A stretch of 64,000 bases of DNA. It comes from Oreocharis arfaki. Lineage: Eukaryota > Chordata > Aves > Passeriformes > Paramythiidae. Position numbers and translations under genes: made by a program. Position 1 is the stretch's first letter. Every line of letters starts with the position of its first letter. Shown piece by piece: positions 1-12,070 of this stretch. The stretch is taken from contig VZRR01013406.1 of assembly GCA_013398015.1 (NCBI GenBank), positions 1,222,595 through 1,286,594 of the forward strand, given 5' to 3'. A model generated the notes under the pieces. That model made no database searches. It had not been told where the DNA came from and worked only from the letters and a program-made list of their open reading frames with translations.

Positions 1-185
1 GTTAGGCTTGATCTCTCTGAATGTATTCTTCTCCAGCCTGGACCTGAGTTGTTACCTAATCTTCATCAGTGAGAGGCTCTCTCAGAGCCCCATTCAGAGT
101 GTGGTAGTCTTCTCTGCAGCTTTTGTAATACAGTTTTAAAAGTCCTTCACGAAAATATTTAAGTCATAAACTGTAACATTTCAGT
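1..185. other. Unassigned non-coding DNA at the window edge
   Basis: No open frame or RNA-like structure is visible. The first 60 bases have a vague LINE-like flavour, but I cannot align them to any family with confidence. The firm CR1 match begins just downstream. Confidence 0.4.
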
Positions 186-745
186 CTCCGACAACTGTCC
201 AGAGAGAAGCCCTTGTGTTTCAGTGTGTTGCCTCTGGTCCTGACACTGGGCACTCACTAAAAATAGCCTGGCTCCATTCTCCTTGAGCTCTCTTCAGATA
301 TTCCTCAAAAAATTTCCCCTAAGCTTTCTCTTCTCCAGGTTGAACAGTCACAGCTCTTGCAGCCTTTCCTTCTATGCTATACTCCAGTGTCCCTTAATCA
401 TCTTTGTGGCCCACTACTGAACTCCTTCCAGCATGTCCATGTCTCTTTTGTACTGGGGAACTCAGAACCAGACCCAGAACTACAGCTGTGACCTCACCAG
501 TGCTGAACAGAGGGGAAGGATCCGCACCCTCGACCTTCTGGCAATACTCCTCATACAGCCCAGAACGGCCAACGCCTTCTTTGACGCCAGAGCGTGCTGC
601 TGGCTCATGTCCAGGCTGGTGTTGACCAGGACTCCCAGGTCTTTTCATGCCAAGCTGCATTCCAGGAAGTGAGCCCCAGCATTCACTGGTGCCTGGGGCT
701 CTTCCTCCCCAGGTGCAGCACTTATCAGAGCGGTACCTTAGGAGC
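186..745 (-). mobile_element. CR1 LINE 3' fragment, antisense
   Basis: This is a 5'-truncated copy of the avian CR1 non-LTR retrotransposon, inserted so that its sense strand is the minus strand. On the plus strand it reads in order through typical antisense CR1 blocks: the 'CTCTTCTCCAGGTTGAACAG' block near 330-350, 'CCCTTAATCATCTTTGTGGCCC' near 390-412, 'GACCTCACCAGTGCTGAACAG' near 490-511, 'TGCTGGCTCATGTCCAGGCT' near 598-617 and 'CCCCAGGTGCAGCACTT' near 706-722. Many substitutions break every frame, including the 145-codon minus-strand frame at 394-831, so it encodes nothing. It is an old copy. The 3' end is not flanked by the usual short terminal repeat, and both boundaries are good to about 30 bases. 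Confidence 0.85.
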
Positions 746-3700
746 ACACCACGAGGTGATAGAGGCTGGAAACTCTTACATTCTTCCACAAACGAACACA
801 AACTGTCATTAGCATGTGTGTACATGTACACGACATTTATAATCTCATTTGCTTAAAATATGTCATGCAAGCAAGTAAATGTTCTATACATTAAGTAATT
901 TACATTACTTACAGATGCAAAAACATAAAGATATTTGCAAAAGACAGTGTAATAATAGACACATCTCCTCTCAATGAAATTTATTTTAAACACCTTACCT
1001 TCAATGCTATTTAGTCTGACAGCAAAGAGAAATGAACTCCAGAAATATTTTTAACTAAGGCCAAGAAAAAACTCCTTTTTATAAATGCATGATTGACAGT
1101 ACAAATGCAGACAGTTGAACTCCACTTGACACAATGGTACCTTGCTTTCACTTTGGTGGCAGGCAGACCTTAACAGCAGACTCCCAGAAGCCTTCCCACC
1201 AGCATATCACAGGTTTATCAGGAGTTCAGCTGTGAAAAATGGAATCATGGTGATAATTTTTATACAGCATGCAACATACACTTCACATAACCATTGATAC
1301 AAGCACCCCCTCAGTATCTTGGGTAAGATTTTTTGTTCTGTGTTTGTCATTCATGTAGGAAGATGATATAATTTGCCTGAGGCTAGACCAGAGCTAAACT
1401 CAGACTTGCCAGAAAGAGATTCCTGTTTTCTTGGCCAGTTTCCAAATCACATCCTCAGGCAGAAAACGCGAAATTGAATTTTAAGGAAGCATTTTGCTCA
1501 TGATAAGGCTGTCTCCTTTTTTTGTTTGTTTGTTTTCAGGTTTCCTTCTTCTCATTGCTATGGCAAAACAGAGAAAGAATAAAGGAATGCTCTTCCTCGG
1601 TCATCACATGAAACCATCTACTTCAATGCCCTATTCCAACAACAGCTAGGACCAAAAACTGCAAGAAAAGCATAGAAAGGCATGTATATAGCACAAAGTG
1701 ATGCATATCACTGCATGTATCCTCACAGCTTCCAGCAATATGGTTCTCATCAATCAAAGGTGATACCATAAGGTTAATGTCTTCTTATCGTATTTGTGTA
1801 TCTTTACTACTCTCCCTTTGCATCTTTTGCATACCCTTTTCCTCTTTCCATTCTTTTTCTTCCTTCCTCCCCACAACCATCATCTTGCCAATTCTTTCCT
1901 AGACCACTAAATGTGAAATGCCTGCAGCCAGTTCACTCCTGCCTCCTTAACTGTTTCTCCTCAGACAAGGCCCTTTCCTGCACTTCATGCAGCCCATGGT
2001 GTCTCATGCTCTACAATCAAGGGCAGCAATAGCAGCAGCGCTTTTTCTCACTTACCTAAAAGCAGCTGTCATATTACACCAGTTCTCGTTCCTCCTGACA
2101 GGCTCTGTTGGGATGGGACAGGTGATGTCAACTATTAGTTTGGAAATGCAGATGTGTGGAAGTTTTAATAGACTTGCAAGCCATTTCAGAACCTCTAGTT
2201 CAGCCAAATTGATTCTCATATTTCTCAAATTCCCCTCTTTCATGACACAGAGAGCAGCATGTCCATTACAATCACTATTTTCACAAAAAAAAAAAAAAGT
2301 GAGGCAAAAAGACACTTCTAATAACTTCTAAAATAACTCCTAAAAAACATTTGCCTTCCTTTTTCCTAACAGCCCTGTTCTAACATTAATTTTTCAAGTT
2401 TTTCTTGGTATTTTTCTAAAAATTCTCCTCAGGCTTAGATTAAATATGCCCTTTTTAACAGAGAAACACAAAATTTATTAGCATTAAATATTTAAAATCC
2501 ATTCTTCCATGAAACAGCAGTTACAGATTCAGTAAGGACCAGAGATTCTGTTGTTTTCCTTTCTTTTATAATTTAAATGTTGATGGAAAAGAATTTAATT
2601 CCTAGCAGAACAATACTTACCCCAAAAAGTTGCAAAGTTTCAGTCACACTCAAACATCCAGAAATACATTCCCAAAACCTGTGACCACACTGAAAGCAAG
2701 GTGAATTTCAGCAACAAGCCAAAAACTACCTATTCAAACAAAAGTATTTCATTCTGCTCCATTACACAGACCCACAATACTATTATGCATAAAATGTTCA
2801 GCTGATTATCACATATTGTAAAAGGAAGAGATTACTGTATGGTCACAAACCGTACAGAAGCACACACCACCCCCCCGGTATTTACCTATGGGTTTGCCCA
2901 ATAGAGTGTATGGGCTTTATCTTACATCATTCAAAGGAGCATTACTGCAAAAGAAGAGTCATTCTTGCATCAAATGAGGTAATAAACTTGTAAATGGTTA
3001 TTTTTCAAAAGTTAGAGTTAGCTCAAACTTATATATGCATGACTTAGTCTTTTCCCACTACGTTATGACAGTATTTGTATGTAAAGTACAGCTACAATCA
3101 TTAGAGTGCAGTAGTCTAATGTGGAAAAGCTCTTAGGAACAAGGTATTATTTAGACTAAGCCAGCGATATGTGTCGGTTTTGAGTTTAAAGAAACCCCAC
3201 AGTTATTCCAGAACTAGGTCCTGGCTGTTGTTGTAAATTCCAGCCATGCAGTTGAATAAAGGATAGGAGGATTCACTACACAAAAATAAATGTTTTGTAC
3301 CTGAAGACTCTTATTCACATCATCCAACTGAAGGCCCTAAAACTGAAGAACACTTTATTCCCCTTAAACTGAACATAAACCTTCTGTAAATCATGGATCA
3401 ACACTGAACACCTACCTTGATTACATTTAAGGTCAGATCTAGGTCTTTGACTAACCATTAAAAAGGCTGTGGCACAGACTTACAGGAGGATGATTTTCCA
3501 GAGGAAACTCAAAATTTACCAGACACATCTTCAGAGGAAACTCTCAACTCTCACTGGCTTCATTAGGTGTTGAAGGTTTTCATTCACCTTGATAACAAAG
3601 TATTTTGCAGAAAGTCTTTTAAAGTGATTGGTGAGATTTATCATCTCACATGGTTAGCCCTCTGTTTAATTTAGCACTGTTTCATATTACAAAGAAAAAA

Positions 3701-6700
3701 AAAAAAGCCTGAAAACACAAACCAGAAGGCAGAATTTGCATTTTCTTCACCCAAAAAATTGAAGATGACATAAAATAAATCTTAACATACTGCCAAAGAT
3801 TTCAAGCAGTAGTGATGTGTCACACAGAAGTCCTTAAATGCCTTCCTTAAAATAGCTCTGAGTCTCTCAAAATTCAGAATGAAACATAATATCATTATTA
3901 AAAATAAAAAAATAAAAGAAAACCCCTTCTGCATATGGATTTTTATTTCAATGGCTGAAATTTCATCATATATTTACACTGGTTTTTCAAATTGAAAATA
4001 CTTATTTCTGGCTTGAATCTGATGGTGTTTATGTTCTCATTGGTGGAGGGACAACAAATGCCACGACATTATCCTTTTTTGATGATGATGAAAATCATCA
4101 GCTATTGCTTTAGCTATGTGATTTTCTGTAGAAAAAATACAAAATACTCTGCTCCTAACACTTCCCATTATCTCAGGAAATTAGGACAGGCATTTCCTTC
4201 CAGATTTTAAAAATCTCAAAATGTCTGCACACATCTATTTCCATAATTAAAAATCCCCAAAACCTTCCTTCAAACGAACAAAGATATCTCAGAAGGAATA
4301 AAGAACAGAACTTACAAGTGAGATTTTTGGCCCTTCATTTTTTCCAGCCACATAAGCATGATGCCTTTATTAGCAGTGCGCTGAGATCCCACAGACCAGT
4401 TTCATGCTGCAGCTCTAATGACTGCAAAAATTCACCAGGAGCTGCTGGCAAAGGCAAAACATAACTGACCAGCTCTTCTCCTCAAAGCAAGTGGCACCCA
4501 TATTCTTCTTCCCAATGCCACAAGCATTCATTATCAGTGCAATTCCCAAACCAGTCAGCCTGCTCTGCAATGCTGAAGGAAATTCCAACCTCTTCTACCT
4601 GCAGAGAAGCCACAGGAAATTTGCTCTGATCCTTGTCTCCCCAGAGTTCATGGCCTCCCATTTTTTTCCTCCACTTCAGTGCTTCCTTGAAGATCTTGCC
4701 TCTGCCACTGCCTCAGGACTGCAGCATTGCTCCACCTAAATGTAAATGAGCTTCTGCAGATCTGGTCTGAAGTGTCTGTATCACTGTTATTTCCCTGTTA
4801 TGAGACAAAAATTTAATTCAAAAATACAGGCAGAAAACATACACATCATCATGTTGTTGAATTTGTTCTTGACTCTTCAGTGAGTTTTTTCATACTGAAA
4901 TCTCTTCTATGTTACGAAGAAAAAGCATGGACTTCAGCAACATTAGATACAAACCTGCTCTCTAATACTATCCAACATAGTTAATTATCTTCTTTCTGCA
5001 GGCATGCCTATTAAACACGCACATTAATAATGCTAATTAACTAATTACTGGGCTTGTATGGCTGTGCCATCAGGTCAGCCCCACATATTATATAAGAGTC
5101 ATTCTGAAACAGAAGCCATTATCAGCTACACAAATGGAAAGAAAAGTCTTTCTGTAAGAGCCCAAGACAAAGTAGATCTAAGTTACATTAATATATTGTT
5201 TCAGAATATCAGTGTAAATTTGAAACAAATCCCTTGCTGTGCCTACTTGCTGTGCATTGGTTCAGCACACTGGATAGACTGGGTGAGTACAAACTAGATA
5301 ACCTCTACAGGAAATCAAACTGGAAGCTCTGCTTCAGGAGTACACAAACCACTATCTACTCCCTACTACCGTGTCAAATACATCATGATCACACACATAA
5401 GGGGTATATTCAGTCCAGAAGATGAGATTAAATCAAGTTCAAAGAAAAACCGTAGATGTAGGGGTCTCAGCTCCTGTCTAATGGTCCTGTCCTACTGCAT
5501 GGAATTACATGCTGATGCAGACCTTGCCAAACCCTCCGTCCAACAGCCTGGTGAGTCCGAGCCTTACAGATGCAATACTGCTGTGAAAGAGCATCCAGGC
5601 AAAAACATGCTTATCCCAGCACTCAGACTCCAGCAGTGGGCAGTAGAAGATGGCTAGGCAGGAGTTTGGGAACAAAGAAAAAAAGCAGGCATCCTCATTC
5701 CCTATGAATAGCCTCCAATTTGCAGCTCAGTGAAATCTTAAGTCAGAAGCAATGTGTTAGTCAGCATAGGAAGAAAACGTGTAGGTTCCTTAAATTAGAA
5801 AATTATCTATTTTTTTTTATAAGTCCTAAATATCCATAATAAGCAAAGAGTTTAGAGGTTACTTAAAAGCCATGTGTAAGTTAAAGAACTACTATGTTGT
5901 TATGAGCATTACACCCAAATCTGTATTCCTTCTGTTAGAAACTACTTTACCTCTCTATGACCTTTATGATTTTATTAAACATTAATATATCCTTTAGTCA
6001 AGAAATAGGTAGCTGGAATTTTTTCAAAACACTGAGCAACACCACAATAAAGAAAAAGGAAACATACACAACTGTGAAATACCTGACCTGACACAGATGC
6101 TGTCAGCTCTCAGACACCTCCTGGGTGTGAGAATGAGTTTTCTGCCATCAGTAAAAGCTGTTACACTGCCTGTTTTATATCAGCAATGTAGTTTTTCCTT
6201 CTTGATTCTCCAGTCACAAGAGAGATTACAGCATTTCCCAGCTTCAGGTTGAAGCCATTATCATTCACAGGGTGATGTTAACCTGCCACATTGAGGTAAA
6301 ACTCCCAGATGTATCTGCAGACAGCTTTACTCTTTTTTTTTTTTCTGTCCTGATACGAGTTCTAATGTATTGAGTTCATTAGGACTCCCAACCAGAAAGC
6401 TCTGATTTAGGGTGATTTTGAGGGGTTTTTTCCTTCAAAATCAAAATTATTTTTTTAAATTTTCTTGTCCTTGATTTTTAAAAAGATCAGGACACCAAGA
6501 AGATGAGAAGTATTTCCACACGTATCAGGCTGGGATCTGATATATTGTAAAAATAGTAACGACCAACTATGACCTTAAAGTCCTCAATAGTTATGAGAGC
6601 TTTTTGGGCTGTGGGTTCTTCAAAAGTTTAGTTATTTTGCTTATTAGTTTTAAAGCAAGAAGGTATGTTTCCACAGAAAAATGTTTCTACTGAAGATGAA

Positions 6701-8569
6701 ATCATTGAAGAAAAACTGTTCTGGCATCTTATGTTTAAATTATGAGAAAGTCATCTCTTTTGATAAAGAAAGCCAGCAAAAATAGCTGAAACTGATCCAA
6801 AATTCCCAAGAAATAAAGATTCTTCCTGGATCTAAAGAAGTCTTTGTCATTTCTAATTCTGAAAACTGCCATGTTAAGATTTTTGGATCCACAGACATTC
6901 TTCCGCTTCATCAATTTCACCTTAGTCTGTAGGCAGATCTGGGGAAAAAAAAAAACAAAACTTATCTCCTGACTACTGTCTTCTCTCTCTCCCTTCACAA
7001 CACTTCCAAAATTCAAATAAGGCATAAGAGGACTTTGTGAAGACATATTGTGATTTATCTAACACTTAGGTAGGTAGTTGCATGTCCCTAATGCATCTCA
7101 CAGCCTCTGAGGGTAATAGAAAAGTGTTAAACCCACATGAGATGGGAGCAGAGAAACTAGGAACGAGGCAGGAGATAGAAAGAACTCAGCCCAATTCCCA
7201 CATTTCAGTTATGCTCACAGCCAAGTAAAATAACATACATTATAATCAAAATAAAATATTTTAGGAAAAAGTTAAGGCAATGAAAAAGAACAGAGACAGC
7301 ACAGCTGAACTTATAAAGTCATCTTCAGAGAGCAAAAGCAATGGATACAAGGGCACTCACTGCTCTAAAGCTGTGTGATAAGATCCTTGGGTAAGAGGAA
7401 AAATAAATCATCTGAACACAAATAATTGTAAATTCATTAAGAAAAATTAATGGAAGGAAAAGTTAGGTCCTCAATGTAAGGATGTCAAAGAATAAGTGCT
7501 TGCAGGCAACGTTAACTTGCAGAAAACCTGATTTTAAATATTTGCATATTGTGATAAAAAACTCTTTCAAGTACCACAAAGTTCCTATACAAGGCAAGAG
7601 GAAATTCTCATAATATCCAACAATTAATTTAGTCTGATACAATGGGGTTATTTATTTTTCATCTATAATCCAGCATTTAAACAACTTCCCTATTAAAAAA
7701 AACCTAGCTGGCTGAAGGCCTGAAAACCAGTTCTGCCTTCAAAAGACACATGCAGAGAAAAGAGTTTCCAGAGAGCCCTGGGACTGAAATCAGCTTTGCA
7801 GATCCAGCCATGAGGATAGATTGATGCTTCTGGAAGATAATTCTTCTGCAACCAATAATCTGTCCCTCATTAGTACTGGTACAGGGCCTGCTGCCCTGAA
7901 ACTGAGCCGTAAGAAAAGGACACAAGCCTTTCAAGAGCTGTAACAAGAAATCTGATCAGCATATTAAGACATTATGAGTGGTGTCCCCTCTATTCATATT
8001 GACATTTAGCAAAGCTATCCAGGAGATGTCAAACCATACTTTGTGGATTTTTATAAATACAGATTACAGTCTGATTCTTACTGGCACTTATTTCATTCAC
8101 TGTTATTACTAATTAAGTAAATTGTTGGACATTTTCTTCCAAATATTACCAAACTTCACTGAAAATATTCCTTCTACTTTTAGCTAGAGACAGGTTGTTT
8201 CTCTTGATCTGGGAACATTCAAAGGCAATCCATCTGGCAATGCACTTTCAATTACCTTTTTTTCATAGCTTTAGTTCAGGCAGACAAAATGAAAACCAAT
8301 CCAGTATACTGCTCGGTGAAGAAGTAATAATGGATTCCCAAATGACAAGAGGGATTCAGAGACTTCAACTCTTAACACCTTATACATTACTCATTATAAG
8401 ATACAGTGCTTCTGGAAATGTACAATTTGGAGCTGTCTCCTTGCACTGATTAGTTTTAAACAACACAATAATCCTACTAATAACTGTATAGAAACACAAT
8501 TGTTAAGTGTGTGATAAAATTACAAAAGTATTGTGCAAGTATAAATCTCTAGCTTTCCATAACTGTGGC
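746..8569. other. AT-rich non-coding stretch without recognised gene
   Basis: About 7.8 kb holding only short chance frames, none over 115 codons and none resembling a known domain. Homopolymer runs are visible: A14 at 2285-2298, C7 at 2870-2876 and T12 at 6333-6344. A slightly GC-richer patch at about 5440-5660 carries a 90-codon frame with no recognisable motif. I see no RNA gene, no CpG island and no identifiable repeat. Confidence 0.5.
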
Positions 8570-8827
8570 CTTGACCGAGGAAATGGCATGAAGCTGAGTC
8601 GGGGAGGTTTAGGTTGTAAATCAGGAAAAGGTTCTTCACCCAGTGGGTGGCTGGGCACTGGAAGAGGCTCCCCACGGGAGTGGTCACAGCACCAGCCTGA
8701 CAGAGCTCAGGAAGTGTTTGGACAAGGCCCTCGGGCACATGGTGTGACTCTTGGGATGTCCTGCACAGGGCTGAGTTGGACTTCTGATGGGTCTCTTCCG
8801 ACTCAGCATATTCTATGAGTCTATGAT
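8570..8827 (+). mobile_element. CR1 LINE 3' end, sense
   Basis: This is the last ~260 bases of a CR1 copy. It runs from the 'GAGGAAATGGCATGAAGCTG' block, through 'TTCTTCACCCAGTGGGTGG' and 'GGGCACTGGAAGAGGCTCCCC', to 'TTGGACTTCTGATGGGTCTC', and ends in 'ATTCTATGAGTCTATGAT'. The terminal octamer-type repeat is the hallmark of an intact CR1 3' end and fixes the orientation. Only the 3' untranslated part is present, as expected from target-primed reverse transcription with early 5' truncation. The overlapping 103- and 153-codon frames are read-throughs of this repeat. Confidence 0.93.
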
Positions 8828-11194
8828 AACTACCACCATGAGGGCTGGAACCCACCTGCGAGGTGGCAGAATTAAAAGAGAATTCCTTAGAAAATAAATT
8901 CCTTGGGGAGCATATTATAATTAGTCCTTTACAAGAAAAATAAACCCCCACTGCTGCACCACCAAACATCACCTTAATCATTCTACATCGTTCTTAAACC
9001 TGTACAATTGCAAAGGTGAACCTGTCTAATTCAACACATGCCATATTTCCCTCAGATTATTTCCAATGCACCACACAAAATACTAGCTAGGCTAAGAATA
9101 TTTTAAAAGAAAAAAATTATACATGGGAAAATGACATATTTTTTAGGAGTGAAAACAGACCCAGTGGCCAATTTGGAAACCTTAGTCAAGCAAAACCTCC
9201 AGTGGCTTTCAGTGGTGTTTTGCTTCATAGAGACAAAATAGTCTGATCCTAATGCGTGCTGAGCACATCTGCTAAGGTGCTGAGCACAGCCAATTACAGT
9301 CAGCTCGCCTGCCAAAGTCACTCTCACTGCTGATGTAAAAAAGGTTGGCTGAGGCCATGGGTATGCCTGCTTCCAGTTCAGCTGGGGAATACTTGAATAT
9401 ATTACTATACCACAGATACAACCAATTGTTTTAGCATAGCAGCTTTTGCTACACAACACACAGCTCCACGTGGTAGTTATATTTGTCCAGAAGATTAGCA
9501 TTAATTCTTCACACCTTCATTTTGTACTCAATTATCACATCTTATTTTTAGTATTTCATCTCTGGATTTATACGTTATCATGGTGTAAGCTTTGAAATAG
9601 CAATGATCTCATTACCACCTAAATTACATGATCAGATTCTCCTCCATGTTCTTGTTTCCTTTACCAAGGCCTGTGATACATCTCGCAACTGCACTGCTTG
9701 CTGGAGCTTGGGTTTGTTGGTTAGCTTGGGTTAGGTTTTTTTCCCCTTCCTAAAGGCACTGTTACTTTGGAAAAGCACGACATAAAAGGCAAGCAGTTTT
9801 GAATACAGTTTTAACAGTGCATGGCATGCCTCCTGTTCTAGTTAAACTGCTTAGACACGAGTGTTTGTGTAGTGCCTCTTCAGGCAGCACCAATACTCTG
9901 ACAGATGGGAAGTCTGACACATATGGCTGTGAGTGAAAACTCAGCTATGCCAAGAGGAGGGAATGAAGAAACGAGGGAGGAGTGAACTGAAATGCAACTT
10001 GTCAGCTCTGGAAGGCAAGTGATGTATTTTCCCATATCAAATTAATTGCTTCATTATTAGGAATCTCTGATGAATTGATTACAGCTCATACCCTAGGGTG
10101 TCCATTTATATTTACATGATTTGATGCACATTATTAAAGCTACCTGCTGGCTTTTAACAGCAGTGTTTTATTTTAATACAAACAATTAAACCCTGTTATT
10201 TAAGGAACAAAAAACCGCTTTTTTATAAACCGCACAGAAATCTTTTAGCCTCATTTTAATAATGTAACAGGACTTGTTTCTCGGTGTCCTCAGAGATCAC
10301 AGCAATGCTCAATGTACATTGTTGGAGGACAACTGTCCCTGCTAATAATTTCTTCCTCGCTGTGTCATCAACACAGCTCCCAGATGCCTGATGTTAAATG
10401 TACCATGACGTACCTCAGACAGACACTAACATCAGTACCTCCTCAGTAGATTAGCACCTTCAAAGCACTGCCATCGTTTAATATACCTAAGTGGCTTGGT
10501 ATCACAGATAGCAGTAAATTCAGCTTCCACAAGAAGGAAAAGTAGTCTATTTTTTTGTTGTTTATTGACACTTGTCACACAGCAGAGAGAAGGGATTAGT
10601 GCAAATATTAGACACGGGACACTTCTAAGGGTTTAAAGAACATTTTTTTTACTTTCAGATGATTTACAAATCTGATCCCATAAACTCTCTGCATGGAAGA
10701 AAGGAAAAAAAAAACATTCTTGATACAGAGAAAAAGTCAATAATCGTAAGGCAAATAGATAAAATGATACTGCAGACTCTAGATTAGGACTGTGAGTCAA
10801 TATTACTGATTTCCTGTGTTCTATTTTTCAGTGGATGGTTTGAAGGATCTGGAGGCCAGTCTATGAAAAAATCGTGACTATTCCATGAAAGGAGGCAAAG
10901 AAAAGATGGTTAATTTACGTTTTTCAGCAGTGTGGGCACATGACAAGTCTAGAAGAGGAGATTACCTCTTTCAGAGGAGACTGAAACCCAAAAAGGTTGA
11001 TTTCATGTTATGAAACCTAACAGTAGCTCCTTGATATAACAAAAACTTGCAGGAAATATGTGCTTATCTACACAATTAAGTATCCTGTGTCTTTAAACAA
11101 GTGACGTGCTCAAACCTGTATGCCCTGATCGCTGCTTACATGACAATCTAGTGCTTGTGCTTGCATTCTGAACACACCATTAGAGAAGTGCAGT
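8828..11194. other. Non-coding stretch, partly conserved-element-like
   Basis: No gene or clear repeat is visible. The 132-codon minus-strand frame at 9103-9501 has no recognisable domain. The segment at about 10025-10290 is rich in TAAT/ATTA cores and is listed separately as a candidate regulatory element. Confidence 0.45.
10025..10290. promoter_or_regulatory. Candidate distal regulatory (conserved non-coding) element
   Basis: An AT-rich stretch dense in homeodomain-type cores: 'AAATTAATTGCTTCATTATTA' around 10040-10060, 'TGATGAATTGATTACAG' around 10068-10084, and several later TTTAAT/ATTAAA words. It lacks repeat hallmarks and simple-repeat periodicity. Vertebrate developmental enhancers in gene deserts often look like this, but conservation cannot be judged from one sequence, so the call is inference. 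Confidence 0.22.
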
Positions 11195-12070
11195 ATGGGT
11201 AAAAAACTGGTTGGGCGGCCAAGCCCAGGGAGCGTTGATCTGTTGGAAGGCAGAAAGGCTCTGCAGAGGGATCTGGACAGACTGGAACAATGGGATGAGA
11301 CCAAAAGCCTGACGTTCAACAAGGCCAAGTGCCACATCCTTTTCTTGGGTCGCAATAACTACAGCTCTGCAGGCTGAGGACAGAGTGGGTGGGAAGATTC
11401 TTGATAGAAAAGGATCTGAGGATGCTGGTCAACAGTGGCCAAACATAACCCAGCCTGTACCCAGGTGGCCAAGACTGCCAATGGCACCTGGCTTATATCA
11501 GGAATAGTGTGGCCAGCAGAACCAGGGCAGTGATTGTCCCTGTACTTGGCACTGGTGAGGCCACACCTCGCTTTCTGCATCCAGTTCTGGGCCCCTCAAT
11601 ACAAGAAGGACACTGAGATGCTGGCAGAGAAAGGCAATGGAGGTGGCGAAGCATCTGAAGAACAAGTTTTATGAGGTGTGGCTGAGGGAGATGGGGTTGT
11701 TTAGCCTGGAGAAAAGGAGGCTCAGGGGAGACTTTATCACTCTCTGCAACTTCCGGAAAGGAGGTTCTAGTGAAATGGGGGTCAGTTTCATTTCCCTGAT
11801 AACAGGTAATAGGAAGAGAAGAAATGGCCTCAAGTTGTGCCAGGGAAGGTTTAGATTGGATATTGAGTTTCTTCACCAAAAAGTTTATCAAGCACTGGAA
11901 CAGGCTGCCCAGGGAAGTAGTGGAGTCACCACCACTTTTGAAGTTCTCAAAAAACCTGTTGATGTGACACTAATAGACATGGTTTAATGGTGAATATGAT
12001 GCTGGGGCTATGTTGATGGTTGGACATGATTCTAAAGGCCTGTTCCATCCTAAACAACTCCATGATTGTA
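11195..12070 (+). mobile_element. CR1 LINE 3' fragment, sense (longest in window)
   Basis: About 876 bases of CR1 in sense orientation. Recognisable blocks include 'AAAACTGGTTGGGCGGCC' at the 5' side, 'CTCTGCAGAGGGATCTGGAC', 'AACAAGGCCAAGTGCCACATC', 'GTGAGGCCACACCTCGC', 'GGGGTTGTTTAGCCTGGAGA' and 'CACTGGAACAGGCTGCCCAGG'. The 3' side reads 'TTCCATCCTAAACAACTCCA' and ends in a degraded terminal repeat, 'CATGATTGTA'. It starts inside the distal ORF2 region, so it is 5'-truncated. Several frames cross it (132 codons minus, 116 codons plus), but none corresponds to an intact ORF2 protein. Divergence is clearly higher than in the copy at 49430-49596, suggesting an older insertion. Confidence 0.93.

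Noticed and set aside
394..831. 145-codon minus-strand frame as a gene
   Set aside because: It reads through a decayed CR1 3' region that is non-coding in the intact element.
11493..11987. 132-codon minus and 116-codon plus frames as genes
   Set aside because: Both lie within the CR1 copy at 11195-12070. The sequence is the LINE's 3' portion and neither frame matches the ORF2 protein.
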